64,000 nucleotides of DNA from Bacteroidota bacterium (lineage in GTDB: Bacteria > Bacteroidota > Bacteroidia > B-17B0 > Aurantibacillaceae), in contig JACCXH010000051.1 of the NCBI GenBank assembly GCA_013697245.1, forward strand, positions 1 through 64,000, in the 5' to 3' direction. The position numbers were made by a program, and so were the translations under genes. The notes under the pieces are model-generated. The model was not told the DNA's origin. It was given only the letters and a program-made list of their open reading frames with translations, and ran no database searches. Positions 40,901 to 50,177 of this stretch are shown here, in pieces. Position 1 is the stretch's first letter, and the number at the start of each line of letters is the position of its first letter.

Positions 40901-42434
40901 TATTGCGCGTAAACACGGTCGCGAAAAAATCACTTACGATTTGGAAGGGATGGATGAGTACCTTCAGGAGACCTATGGTATTACCGTTTATCAAGAACAG
41001 GTAATGCGTTTAAGTCAGAAACTGGCCAACTTTACCAAAGGTGATGCCGATGTGTTGCGAAAAGCAATGGGTAAAAAAGATAAGAAGACCCTTGATAAAT
41101 TAAAGCCACTTTTTGTTGAGAATGCAACCAAGAATGGTCACGATGCAAAAGTATTAGAAAAGGTTTGGAAAGATTGGGAAGCCTTTGCGTCTTACGCATT
41201 CAACAAATCGCACTCTACCTGTTATGCTTATGTAGCATTTCAAACAGCCTATTTAAAAGCGCATTACCCAAGCGAATACATGGCCTCCACCTTAAATCAT
41301 GCAGGCAGTATTGAGTCCATTGCTTTCTTTATGGAAGAATGTAAACGTGCAGGATTAAAAGTTTTAGGTCCAGATGTTAACGAAGGTTTTGGTAAATTCT
41401 CTGTTATGCCAAATGGCGATATTCGCTTTGGAATGGCCAGTATTAAGGGTGTTGGCGAGAATGTGGTGAACGCAATTGTAGAAGATAGAAATATTAACGG
41501 ACCATATAAAAACGTATTTGATCTTGCTGCAAGGTTAGATAGTAAAGCCGTCAACAAAAAAAGTATAGAAGGTTTAGCCCTGTCCGGTGCCTTTGATAGC
41601 TTTGAGAATATGACACGCTCTATGTTCTTTGTGCTCGACCAGGATGGCAATACATTAACAGATAAAATGATCCGTTATGGTAACCAGAAAAATCTGGGTA
41701 ACGATACATCGCAAGCGAGTTTATTTGGTGAAGAAAATGAAGTAGAAGTAAGCGAACCCCAGTTACCAAAAGTAGAGCCTTGGAACGCTTTAGAGCAATT
41801 AAGCAGGGAAAAAGAAGTAGTAGGATTTTTTATTAGCGGTCATCCATTAGATCCTTATAAATTAATTATAGAACATAAATGCAATGCAAATTGCGCGCAA
41901 TTAAAAGCAGGATTAGAGCCTTTTAAGAATCGCGAAGTTGTGTTTGGGGGCATTATTGTGGGCTTTGAGAACCGCACCAGCAAAACAGGCAACGCTTTTG
42001 GTAAATTAATTGTTGAAGATTATTTTGGAACAACAGAGTTAATGTTGTTTGGAAAAGATTTTGTGGAGTACAATAAATATATGGTGCAAGGCTTGTTCGT
42101 TTTTGTAAAAGCAAAAGTGCAGGAACGTTATAACCAACCGGGTAGTTTAGAAATTAAGATCAACAAAATTGAGTTGCTGGATGATGTAAAAACAAATGCT
42201 TTTAATCTCATTCGCATGAAAGTGAAATTGGCAAGTGTGAACGAAAACCTTATCAATAAACTGGAGCAATTAATGAGCAATAATGCCGGTAAAAGTTCTG
42301 TTGAATTTTATGTTGAGGACGAAGAATTACACCAAAACGTTAAGCTCTTTTCTAAAAAAAATAAAATCGAGATCAACGATACCTTTTTAATTGAAATGGA
42401 TAAATTGGTAGAGATCAATTACGAACTAAGTTAA
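37959..42434 (+). CDS. dnaE: DNA polymerase III subunit alpha with N-terminal DEDDh exonuclease domain
   Basis: FDTETTGLP, HNIEFDINI, HNAAFDVAA exonuclease motifs; PHP HLHNHTQFSVL; PDIDIDFDDEGR catalytic motif; OB domain. Confidence 0.97.
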   Translation: MFLIFDTETTGLPRNYNAPLTDFDNWPRMVQIAWQLHDANGNLLQNDSIIIKPEGYSIPFATIQIHGITNERANEEGQNLKDTLQKFSDVVGETAYLCGHNIEFDINIIGAELLRCGLPNVLEKKAFIDTKNDQTTEFCALPGGRGGKFKWPTLTELYKKLFNKGFDEAHNAAFDVAATTKVFFEIIKRGITKVREISADMLPAINYVSPDFTDLIKHEQYWKERKAKEAKEKEDAAKLATVETVITEVDVDLKFSHLHNHTQFSVLQSTSDVAALVSKALEFKSPGVALTDHGNMYGAFLFWKEIDSQNKKIKEHNAALEKGDITGEKKTELKCIIGCEVNICADHKDKTKKDNGFTQVLIAKNRKGYENLCRISSMGLIDGAYYVPRIDKDILVKYKEGLIATTGSLNSEVPYSIINLGEQQGENTFLWYLEQFGEDFYVELNRQYKTQDEEYANEKLLAYAKKHNVNYFAANSNYYIDKKGSKSHDILLCVKDNEKLETPKGKGRGFRYGMPNDEFYFKSPAEMAALFKDLPEALHNTNLIVDKIEQFKLGREVLLPKFEIAEDFILNNVQAINDSLARIVAIKEKDWQAKNFSAEQLEHEKAEVRIIAEQFVYMTELTYEGAAKRYPDLTTEIKDRIDFELATIERMGYPGYFLIVADFIREARRLGVSVGPGRGSAAGSAIAYCLGITNVDPIKFDLLFERFLNPDRVSMPDIDIDFDDEGRGAVIDYVIKKYGADQVAQIITYGTMGGKSAIKDTARVLDLPLDNANRLTKLFPDSLDAKLKALLKPGGIDPKYLGKIEGRREVIEQSHAFRKLAEEKGPEADVLNQAYELEGCLRNTGIHACGVIITPGEMMKYVPVTKGKDSDMLVTQFDNSVAESAGLLKMDFLGLRTLTIIKDAVALVKLNHGIELDIDAISLEDEKTYELFQRGETNGIFQYESAGMQKSLKELKPDSFTDLIAMNALYRPGPIAYIPNYIARKHGREKITYDLEGMDEYLQETYGITVYQEQVMRLSQKLANFTKGDADVLRKAMGKKDKKTLDKLKPLFVENATKNGHDAKVLEKVWKDWEAFASYAFNKSHSTCYAYVAFQTAYLKAHYPSEYMASTLNHAGSIESIAFFMEECKRAGLKVLGPDVNEGFGKFSVMPNGDIRFGMASIKGVGENVVNAIVEDRNINGPYKNVFDLAARLDSKAVNKKSIEGLALSGAFDSFENMTRSMFFVLDQDGNTLTDKMIRYGNQKNLGNDTSQASLFGEENEVEVSEPQLPKVEPWNALEQLSREKEVVGFFISGHPLDPYKLIIEHKCNANCAQLKAGLEPFKNREVVFGGIIVGFENRTSKTGNAFGKLIVEDYFGTTELMLFGKDFVEYNKYMVQGLFVFVKAKVQERYNQPGSLEIKINKIELLDDVKTNAFNLIRMKVKLASVNENLINKLEQLMSNNAGKSSVEFYVEDEELHQNVKLFSKKNKIEINDTFLIEMDKLVEINYELS

Positions 42435-42435
42435 T

Positions 42436-42508
42436 AGAACGCTGATGGCCCTGGTAAATATGATCAGCAAAGATAAAAATCAACGAACATCTGCGTTATC
42501 GGCGTTCT
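42436..42508. repeat. imperfect inverted-repeat intergenic element
   Basis: AGAACGCTGAT...ATCGGCGTTCT termini (10/11 complementary). Confidence 0.6.
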
Positions 42509-42571
42509 CAGCGTTCAATAATCGGTCCCAGAGTGACCAAACAATTTTAAAAAAGTGCATCAATAGAAACA

Positions 42572-42588
42572 TTGCCCCGGAGGGGCAA
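42572..42588. repeat. REP-like palindrome TTGCCCC-GGA-GGGGCAA
   Basis: Perfect 7-bp stem, 3-nt loop; exact inverse of 43087..43103. Confidence 0.85.
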
Positions 42589-42605
42589 AACAAAAGGTTA
42601 AAATT

Positions 42606-43070
42606 ATGGCGGATACTTACACCCAAATTTTTTATCACGTTGTTTTTGCGGTTAGAAACCGTGAATCTTTGATCGTTCCCGAAATAAAAGAAGATCTATA
42701 TAAATACATTAACGGAATTGTTACCAATCAAAAACAAAAATTATTTATCATTAATGGAATGCCCGATCATGTACATCTCTTATTGAATTGTAAGCCTAAT
42801 ATGAATTTATCGGATATAGTCCGGGAAATAAAAGGACACTCTACAAAATTTATAAATGATAAAAAGATCCTAAAAGGTAAGTTTTATTGGCAGGCTGGAT
42901 TTGGAGCATTTACGGTTTCAAAAAAAGATGTTTCAATGATCTTAAACTATATTAAGAACCAGGAAGAACATCATAATAAAAGAACGTTTCACGAAGAGTA
43001 TCTTGAATTTTTAAGAGAAAATGAGATCGAATTCAAAGAGGAATATTTGTTTAATTTCGACCTCAAATAA
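42606..43070 (+). mobile_element. REP-associated/IS200-like tyrosine (HUH, Y1) transposase
   Basis: YTQIFYHVVFAVRNRE, PDHVHLLL HUH motif, FYWQAGFGAFTVS, ILNYIKNQEEHH catalytic Tyr region. Confidence 0.93.
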
Positions 43071-43086
43071 TTGAGAAAATCATGTT

Positions 43087-43255
43087 TTGCCCCTCCGGGG
43101 CAATAAAAACAATGCTTTATCTTTTTCTACCATGTTTGGCCTCGCTGAGGCCTTTTTAAATATTTCAAATAAACAATTTCTGCTTGCATAGTCCCAACGG
43201 GACTTAATATTTACAGAAACCAACATCAAGAGCTCAAATTGCCTCAGAGAGGCAA
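43087..43255. repeat. cluster of four REP-like palindromes downstream of the RAYT
   Basis: 43087 TTGCCCC-TCC-GGGGCAA; 43138 GGCCTC-GCT-GAGGCC; 43190 AGTCCC-AAC-GGGACT; 43239 TTGCCTC-AGA-GAGGCAA. Confidence 0.85.
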
Positions 43256-43319
43256 AACAAAGACGTATCAATTTATAATTTATTGCATATTAACCCTTTA
43301 AAATCTCTCAAAAATAGCC

Positions 43320-43327
43320 TATCTTTG
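43320..43327 (+). promoter_or_regulatory. Bacteroidota-type -7 element TATCTTTG
   Basis: TAnnTTTG match upstream of the ABC-F gene. Confidence 0.55.
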
Positions 43328-43349
43328 CGGCTTAATAATTTTTTGAATA

Positions 43350-45278
43350 ATGATTTCGGTTAACGGCGTTACAGTAAGTTTTGGGGGGTTCAATCTTTTT
43401 GATAATATTTCCTTTTTAATTAATCCAAAAGATAGAATTGGTTTAGCGGGCAAAAATGGCGCAGGTAAAAGTACTTTGCTTAAAATTTTGTCTGGTCAGC
43501 AAAACCCAACCAAGGGCGAGATCTCTATGCCTAAATCATGTACCATTGGTTATTTACCACAGGATATGATCCACCAACATGGCCGCACTGTTTTTGAAGA
43601 AACAGAAACAGCCTATATGGAAATTCAAAAATTAGAATTACGCATTAACGAGATCAACCATCTTTTAGAAACACGTACCGATTACGAAAGCGATTCTTAC
43701 GCCAAATTAATCGAAGAGCAAACAGATGTTTACACACGTTTGGATATGCTGGGCGCGGGTAACCGTAACGAAGAGATAGAGAAGATCTTAAAAGGTTTAG
43801 GATTTGATAGAAAAGATTTTGATCGTCAAACCGCTGAGTTTAGCGGAGGTTGGCGCATGCGTATTGAGTTAGCAAAATTATTATTACAAAAGCCTGATAT
43901 TTTATTATTAGATGAGCCTACCAATCACTTAGATATTGAAGCTATTATGTGGCTGGAAGAATTCATGGAAACTTTTCCGGGAGCAGTAATGCTTATTAGC
44001 CATGATAAAACATTTTTAGATAGCGTTACCAATCGTACAATAGAAATTTCAAATCAAAAAATTTACGATTACAAAACAAATTATAGCCGTTATTTGGTTT
44101 TACGTGCCGAGCGTAAAGAGCAACAAGAGAATGCGGCAAAGAATCAACAAAAAATCATCAATCAAACAGAAGTGTTAATTGATAAATACCGTGCCAAAGC
44201 TAGTAAAGCAGCCTTCGCGCAATCGTTGATCAAAAAATTAGATCGTATGGAAATTGTGGAAGTAGACGATGCGGATAACATGAGCATGAACTTCCGTTTT
44301 CCGGCGCCTGCACATAGTGGTAAAATTGTGTTAACGGTTGAAAATGCCGGTAAGCATTACGGACCAAAACATATTTTTTCAGGCGCAGAATTTATTATTA
44401 CTAAGGGCGAGAAGATAGGTTTGGTTGGACGTAATGGCGAAGGAAAATCGACCATGATGAAAATGATCGCTAAGAGAGTAGATCATGATGGTACTGTGCA
44501 ATTAGGCCATAGTGTAATGATGGGATACTTTGAGCAAGACCAGGAAGAAAAATTAGATCCAAAGAAAACCGTTTTCGAAACGATTGATGAAGCAGCGGTT
44601 GGCGAAGTGCGTAAACAAGTGCGTGGTTTGTTAGGATCGTTCTTATTTAGAGGAGAAGACATTGATAAAAAAGTACAGGTATTAAGTGGGGGAGAGCGTG
44701 GGCGTTTGGCTTTATGTAAATTATTATTAGAGCCATACAATTTATTGTTAATGGATGAGCCAACGAATCACCTGGACATTCGTTCGAAAGATATTTTAAA
44801 ACGCGCGTTAATTGATTATGAAGGAACTGTTATTATGGTTAGCCACGACAGGGATTTTATGAAAGGCATTTGCGATCGTTTATTTGAATTCAGAGAAGGA
44901 AAAGTAAAAGAATATTTATGTGACATTGAAGAGTTCATGCAGATCCGTAAAGTAGAGCGATTGAACCAACTTGATCTGGATAAGACCGGAAGAGTACAAG
45001 AAGTTAAGGAAGAGAAAAAACCTGTTGTTGTTTCAAATGAAGTTGATAAAACAAAAGAAGCAGAACAAAAACAAATTCGCAGCCAAATAAAAAAGTCTGA
45101 AGAAACTATTGCAGCTTTAGAAGTAAAAATAAAAGACTGTGATGCTAAATTAAGCGATGCTTCTCAATACGATAAATTAGTGAATGATAAAGCTTTCTTT
45201 GAAAATTACAATCAATTAAAAAGTAATTTAGAGAAGGAAATGGAGAAGTGGGAAGAGCTGAGCGGCAAGTTAATTTAG
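43350..45278 (+). CDS. ABC-F family ATPase
   Basis: Two Walker A (GLAGKNGAGKST, GLVGRNGEGKST), two signature LSGG/FSGG, two DEPTNHLD; no TM. Confidence 0.96.
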   Translation: MISVNGVTVSFGGFNLFDNISFLINPKDRIGLAGKNGAGKSTLLKILSGQQNPTKGEISMPKSCTIGYLPQDMIHQHGRTVFEETETAYMEIQKLELRINEINHLLETRTDYESDSYAKLIEEQTDVYTRLDMLGAGNRNEEIEKILKGLGFDRKDFDRQTAEFSGGWRMRIELAKLLLQKPDILLLDEPTNHLDIEAIMWLEEFMETFPGAVMLISHDKTFLDSVTNRTIEISNQKIYDYKTNYSRYLVLRAERKEQQENAAKNQQKIINQTEVLIDKYRAKASKAAFAQSLIKKLDRMEIVEVDDADNMSMNFRFPAPAHSGKIVLTVENAGKHYGPKHIFSGAEFIITKGEKIGLVGRNGEGKSTMMKMIAKRVDHDGTVQLGHSVMMGYFEQDQEEKLDPKKTVFETIDEAAVGEVRKQVRGLLGSFLFRGEDIDKKVQVLSGGERGRLALCKLLLEPYNLLLMDEPTNHLDIRSKDILKRALIDYEGTVIMVSHDRDFMKGICDRLFEFREGKVKEYLCDIEEFMQIRKVERLNQLDLDKTGRVQEVKEEKKPVVVSNEVDKTKEAEQKQIRSQIKKSEETIAALEVKIKDCDAKLSDASQYDKLVNDKAFFENYNQLKSNLEKEMEKWEELSGKLI

Positions 45279-45316
45279 AGTTTATTCGAGAAACAAGACA
45301 CTCGAAACAAGAAACG

Positions 45317-46051
45317 GTGAACATAAAAAAGCACATTCCAAATGCCATTACCTGCGGTAACTTATTGTGCGGATGTTTAGCCATTGTAAAAGCCTTTGAA
45401 GGTGATCTTGTTTGGTCGGCATATTTAGTAGGTATTGCATTAGTGCTTGATTTCTTCGATGGTTTTACAGCCCGCTTATTAAATGTAAGTTCTCCAATAG
45501 GAAAAGATCTGGATAGCTTGGCGGACATGGTAACTTTTGGTGTGTTGCCTGCTGTTGTGATGTACAAACTTTGCATGACTATTGAAAATGCATCGCTTAG
45601 TTTTGACTATGTTCCAAATCAAAATTATTGGATGTATTACTTTTGTTTTATTATTGCAATTTTCTCTGCCGTTCGTTTGGCAAAATTTAATAACGATAAA
45701 GGCCAATCTGATTCTTTTATTGGTCTGCCAACTCCCGCAAATGCTATGTTTATTTGTTCTATTCCATTAATTCAAGATAAATTGATGCATACTTATTTTG
45801 AAGTCATTTATACGCCATATGTCTTGTGTCTTGTGTCTTTGATCCTTAGTCTTCTATTGGTAGCCCCAATTCCATTACTCGCCCTTAAATTCAAAAACTT
45901 TGGCTGGGACGATAATAAACTGCGTTTTATCTTAATCGGACTTTCGGTTGTTTGCCTTGTTGTCTTTCAGTTTGTGGGCATTCCAATGATCATTATTCTT
46001 TATATTTTGTTAAGTATTGTGAATAACATATTTTTCAAAAAGCAAGTTTAA
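45317..46051 (+). CDS. pssA: CDP-diacylglycerol--serine O-phosphatidyltransferase
   Basis: DFFDGFTARLLNVSSPIGKDLDSLADMVTFGVLPA CDP-alcohol phosphotransferase motif; GTG start at 45317 preferred. Confidence 0.92.
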   Translation: MNIKKHIPNAITCGNLLCGCLAIVKAFEGDLVWSAYLVGIALVLDFFDGFTARLLNVSSPIGKDLDSLADMVTFGVLPAVVMYKLCMTIENASLSFDYVPNQNYWMYYFCFIIAIFSAVRLAKFNNDKGQSDSFIGLPTPANAMFICSIPLIQDKLMHTYFEVIYTPYVLCLVSLILSLLLVAPIPLLALKFKNFGWDDNKLRFILIGLSVVCLVVFQFVGIPMIIILYILLSIVNNIFFKKQV

Positions 46052-46054
46052 TCC

Positions 46055-46062
46055 TACTTTTG
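46055..46062 (+). promoter_or_regulatory. Bacteroidota-type -7 element TACTTTTG
   Basis: TAnnTTTG match upstream of purS. Confidence 0.55.
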
Positions 46063-46084
46063 TTAACCTAAATCAACACACAAA

Positions 46085-46342
46085 ATGGCAAAATTTATTG
46101 CAGATATTGATGTAATGCCGCTTCGCGCATTGCTAGACCCACAAGGAAAAGCCGTAACAGGCTCTATGAAGAACCTTAACCTGGGCGAGATAGAGAACGT
46201 TCGTATTGGTAAGCACATAACCCTTGAAATTGACGCTACAGACGAAAATGCCGCGAAAGTGAAGGTTGATGAGGCCTGCAAAAAGCTGCTTTGTAACCAA
46301 ATTATGGAGTTTTACGAATTTAAGCTAACTTCTGCCAAATAG
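46085..46342 (+). CDS. purS: phosphoribosylformylglycinamidine synthase subunit PurS
   Basis: DIDVMPLRALLDPQGKAV...NLGEIENVRIGKHITLEID. Confidence 0.85.
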   Translation: MAKFIADIDVMPLRALLDPQGKAVTGSMKNLNLGEIENVRIGKHITLEIDATDENAAKVKVDEACKKLLCNQIMEFYEFKLTSAK

Positions 46343-46420
46343 TTTGTTTATTCTTAGCATTCAACTATATTTGAAACTCAAATTAAAATTTTAAAATCAT
46401 AAATTCTTAGAAAATCCATT

Positions 46421-47674
46421 ATGGGATATTTATTTACATCAGAGTCAGTGTCAGAAGGACACCCGGATAAAGTAGCCGATCAAATTTCGGATGCGTTAAT
46501 TGATAATTTTTTAGCTTTCGATCCAAATAGTAAAGTTGCTTGCGAAACACTAGTTACAACAGGACAAGTTATTTTGGCAGGTGAAGTAAAATCAAAAGCA
46601 TATTTAGATGTGCAGGAAATTGCACGTGAAGTAATTCGTAAAATTGGTTATACCAAGTCAGAATATATGTTCGAGGCAAACTCTTGCGGTATCTTATCTG
46701 CCATTCACGAACAATCATCTGATATCAACCAGGGTGTAGATAAAAAGAAAAAAGAAGAACAAGGTGCAGGAGACCAGGGTATGATGTTTGGTTATGCCAC
46801 CAACGAAACTGCTAACTACATGCCTTTGGCTTTAGATCTTGCTCATGGTATTTTAATAGAATTAGCTGCACTTCGCCGCGAGAATAAAGAAATAAAATAT
46901 TTACGTCCGGATGCAAAATCACAGGTTACTTTAGAGTACAGTGATGATAATGTGCCTGTGCGTATTGATGCGATCGTGGTTTCAACACAACATGATGATT
47001 TTGCTGATGAACCAAAAATGTTAGCTAAAATTAAAAAAGACATCGTTGATATTTTAATTCCCCGCGTTAAAAAGAAATATCCAAAATACGCGCACTTATT
47101 CAACAATAAAATTAATTACCATATAAATCCAACAGGTAAATTTGTTATCGGTGGTCCGCATGGTGATACAGGTTTAACAGGCCGTAAAATTATTGTAGAT
47201 ACTTATGGTGGTAAAGGTGCTCACGGTGGTGGTGCTTTCTCCGGTAAAGATCCAAGTAAAGTTGACCGTTCTGCTGCTTATGCAACGCGTCATATCGCAA
47301 AAAATTTAGTTGCCGCAGGTATTTGTACAGAAGTATTGGTACAGGTTTCTTACGCAATTGGTGTTGCACAACCAATGGGTATCTTTGTTGATACTTATGG
47401 CACTGCAAAAGTAAAAATGACAGATGGTCAAATAGCTAAAATTGTAGAAAGTGTTTTTGATATGCGTCCATACTTTATTGAGCAACGTTTTAAATTACGT
47501 ACTCCAATGTATAGCGAAACTGCTGCTTATGGGCACATGGGTCGTAAGAATGAAGTAGTAACAAAAACATTTAAATCGCCTGATGGAAAAACAAAAACGA
47601 TGAAAGTAGAATTATTTACCTGGGAAAAATTAGACTACGTTGCTAAAGTAAAAGCAGCTTTTAAAATAAAATAA
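46421..47674 (+). CDS. metK: S-adenosylmethionine synthetase
   Basis: [61 protein letters not shown]. Confidence 0.98.
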   Translation: MGYLFTSESVSEGHPDKVADQISDALIDNFLAFDPNSKVACETLVTTGQVILAGEVKSKAYLDVQEIAREVIRKIGYTKSEYMFEANSCGILSAIHEQSSDINQGVDKKKKEEQGAGDQGMMFGYATNETANYMPLALDLAHGILIELAALRRENKEIKYLRPDAKSQVTLEYSDDNVPVRIDAIVVSTQHDDFADEPKMLAKIKKDIVDILIPRVKKKYPKYAHLFNNKINYHINPTGKFVIGGPHGDTGLTGRKIIVDTYGGKGAHGGGAFSGKDPSKVDRSAAYATRHIAKNLVAAGICTEVLVQVSYAIGVAQPMGIFVDTYGTAKVKMTDGQIAKIVESVFDMRPYFIEQRFKLRTPMYSETAAYGHMGRKNEVVTKTFKSPDGKTKTMKVELFTWEKLDYVAKVKAAFKIK

Positions 47675-47690
47675 TTTTTAAGCAAGACAT

Positions 47691-47722
47691 AAAAAAGGCT
47701 ATCAGAAATGGTAGCCTTTTTT
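47691..47722 (+). terminator. metK terminator
   Basis: aaaaaaggctatcagaaatggtagccttttttg. Confidence 0.8.
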
Positions 47723-47771
47723 GTTTTAATATTATTTGGTCGTTGAGCTTGTCGAAACGAAAAATAGAATT

Positions 47772-48869
47772 TTAAATCAAAACCTTCCTATTAATGAACC
47801 CACCACCTACAAGGTCCTCACCTTCATAAATAACAGCGCTTTGTCCTGGTGCCACACCATTTACGGGTTGGTGAAAAATAACATCCAGTTTATTATCTAT
47901 GGTATTAATTGTAGCTAAAGTTCCGGGATCTTTATAACGGATCTTTGTTAAGCCAACAAAATCGTGCGGAAGCGTTTCGTATTTTATCAAATTAAAATCA
48001 CGCACGGTTAAATGATTTTCTTCAAGATCATCTTTATCTCCTAAGATCACCGTATTGGTCTCAGGAATTATTTCTTTTACAAAAACCGGTACACCCATCG
48101 CAATTTCTAGACCTTTGCGTTGCCCAACGGTAAAGTAGGGGTAACCTTTATGTTTACCTACTTTTTTGTCTTTATAAATAAAATCGCCACCGGCTACTTT
48201 TGCTTCCAACTCAGGAATACGGTGATTTAAAAAAGCACGGTAATCATTATCAGGTACAAAACAAATATCATAACTCTCGCTTTTGTTGGCCAAATCATAA
48301 AAGCCGGCATCTTTTGCCATTTGCTTTATCTCTGTTTTTTTAAAGCCGCCTAAAGGGAACATGGTGCGATTTAAACAATCTTGGTCCAAGCCCCACAAGA
48401 CATATGTTTGATCCTTGGTATGATCAACGCCTTTATGAATAATGGTTCTGTTATTTTCTTTTCTTACGCGAGCATAATGTCCTGTTGCAATAAATTCGCA
48501 GTCCAGCATATTAGCGCGTTTTAAAAGTGCATCCCATTTAATATGTGTGTTACATAAAACGCAAGGGTTAGGGGTACGGCCTGCTAAATATTCCTCCACA
48601 AAATTATCAATGATCTGTGTTCCAAACTCACCGCGGATATCTAAAATATAATGAGGAAAACCAAAAGACACTGCCATGGTACGGGCATCGTTTATACTAT
48701 CCAGGCTGCAGCAACCTGTTTCGCGTTTGCTTGATCCGGAGCTTTCATAATCCCATGTTTTCATGGTTATCCCTATCACTTCATAACCTTGCTCATGCAG
48801 CATCATAGCAGTAACGCTGCTATCAATACCACCACTCATGGCTACTAATACTTTTCCGTGCTTACTCAT
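47772..48869 (-). CDS. mnmA: tRNA-specific 2-thiouridylase
   Basis: VAMSGGIDSSVTAMML, NPCVLCNTHIKWDALL, ATGHYARV, KDQTYVLWGL. Confidence 0.97.
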   Translation of the reverse strand: MSKHGKVLVAMSGGIDSSVTAMMLHEQGYEVIGITMKTWDYESSGSSKRETGCCSLDSINDARTMAVSFGFPHYILDIRGEFGTQIIDNFVEEYLAGRTPNPCVLCNTHIKWDALLKRANMLDCEFIATGHYARVRKENNRTIIHKGVDHTKDQTYVLWGLDQDCLNRTMFPLGGFKKTEIKQMAKDAGFYDLANKSESYDICFVPDNDYRAFLNHRIPELEAKVAGGDFIYKDKKVGKHKGYPYFTVGQRKGLEIAMGVPVFVKEIIPETNTVILGDKDDLEENHLTVRDFNLIKYETLPHDFVGLTKIRYKDPGTLATINTIDNKLDVIFHQPVNGVAPGQSAVIYEGEDLVGGGFINRKVLI

Positions 48870-49664
48870 TTATTTTTTAGCTCCTTTTTTTGCATCTTCT
48901 TTTGATGTAACGGTAGTTGTAATTGTTGTGCCGCTTTTCTTTCCTTTATTAAAAAATTCGTCGGTTTCTTTTTGTGTGGCTTTTTTACCCTCTTTGTACA
49001 ATTCTTTTTCTTTTATTTTTCCATTCTCTTCTTTATAGATCCATGGTCCGTTTTTTCTATCTTTTATATAATAGCCTGTAGCAACTTCGGTTCCATTTGG
49101 AAAATAATAACTTACTTTTCCTTCTAAAAGCCCGTCTTTATATTGACCTTGTCCTTTTAAAATTTTACCATCAAAATATTGTTTAAAAGGCCCGTTTAAT
49201 ACATCTGCTTTGTATGTTTTTTCTTCGGCTACTTTTCCATCAGGTAAATACACGTAACTAATTCCCTCTTTTTTTCCGTTAACGTATTTGTCTTTTGAGA
49301 TCAATAAACCTGCTTCATCGTAAAATAACCAAATGCTATCGCGGCTTAAGGCAGAAAGTACTTCGCTGTTATATTTTCCTTCACCCATGCGTTTGCCGGT
49401 GTAATGAAATAATTTTGCATAAGCGGTTTTACCGCCTTTTTTAAAATCTATTATGGCGCGTATAGAATCGTTTGGATAATAATATTTAAATTTCCCAAGA
49501 GGTTTATCGTCTTTAAACTCTCCTTCAAAAACAAGTTTATTTGTTTTCTCATCTTTTTGTTTCCAATAGCCTTGTTTTTTTCCATTGACATCGGTTGTTT
49601 GTCCGTAGAAGAAAACATAGTTTAAGATGAACCCAATAAATAATAATTTCCTCATAAAAGCCAT
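48870..49664 (-). CDS. MORN-repeat/YwqK-like secreted protein
   Basis: Signal peptide; repeated GxxxGxxxYYxxxG units. Confidence 0.8.
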   Translation of the reverse strand: MAFMRKLLFIGFILNYVFFYGQTTDVNGKKQGYWKQKDEKTNKLVFEGEFKDDKPLGKFKYYYPNDSIRAIIDFKKGGKTAYAKLFHYTGKRMGEGKYNSEVLSALSRDSIWLFYDEAGLLISKDKYVNGKKEGISYVYLPDGKVAEEKTYKADVLNGPFKQYFDGKILKGQGQYKDGLLEGKVSYYFPNGTEVATGYYIKDRKNGPWIYKEENGKIKEKELYKEGKKATQKETDEFFNKGKKSGTTITTTVTSKEDAKKGAKK

Positions 49665-49771
49665 AATGTAATTAATTTATAAAGATACAGGAATTTTGCT
49701 TACACCTAAGCCTGGTTTTTAACACCAAACTTAAGTATTGTTAAATACGAAAAATACTGTGATAGTAATGC

Positions 49772-50173
49772 TTACAATAGTTTTACCTTGTATTTGGCTG
49801 CCATTTTTTGTAGCTGTTCTTCGCTAATGTTATGGGTGTTTTTATGGCCCGGGTAATTTTCGACTGTTACTACAAAAATCGAGTAATTAAACTCCGCAGC
49901 TAATTTAAAATAGGGTTCAATTTCCCAATTCAGGCTAAAAACATTATCAATAAATATTTTTTCTGTTTCATTTTGCATGGCCTGTTTGGTTTGAGCCTCA
50001 CAATTTTTATAGGCTAAATGATTTTTATCGAACTGAAAATTATACTCGTCAGTTTTAGGATCCGTAAAATAACTATCAATAGAAAATACAGGCCATTTGT
50101 TCTCACTTAATAGTTTTGCTAAGGTTGTTTTTCCGGAGCCGGGCAAGCCTCTTAAAATAATAAGCGAGTTCAT
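49772..50173 (-). CDS. P-loop kinase/AAA family NTPase
   Basis: ILRGLPGSGKTTLAKLL Walker A, small kinase fold size. Confidence 0.85.
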   Translation of the reverse strand: MNSLIILRGLPGSGKTTLAKLLSENKWPVFSIDSYFTDPKTDEYNFQFDKNHLAYKNCEAQTKQAMQNETEKIFIDNVFSLNWEIEPYFKLAAEFNYSIFVVTVENYPGHKNTHNISEEQLQKMAAKYKVKLL

Positions 50174-50177
50174 GTAA

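Noticed and set aside
37959-42434. PolC-type polymerase
   Set aside because: The exonuclease lies N-terminal to the PHP domain, and the catalytic core follows DnaE motif order (PDIDIDFDDEGR).
42445-42672. ORF MALVNMISKDKNQRTSALSAF...
   Set aside because: Spans an inverted-repeat element and a REP palindrome and overlaps the transposase in another frame; no protein-like features.
49772-50173. Zeta-toxin-type toxin of a toxin-antitoxin pair
   Set aside because: P-loop kinase-like protein with no adjacent antitoxin-like gene; the YwqK-like neighbour is a secreted MORN-type protein, so no TA system is supported.
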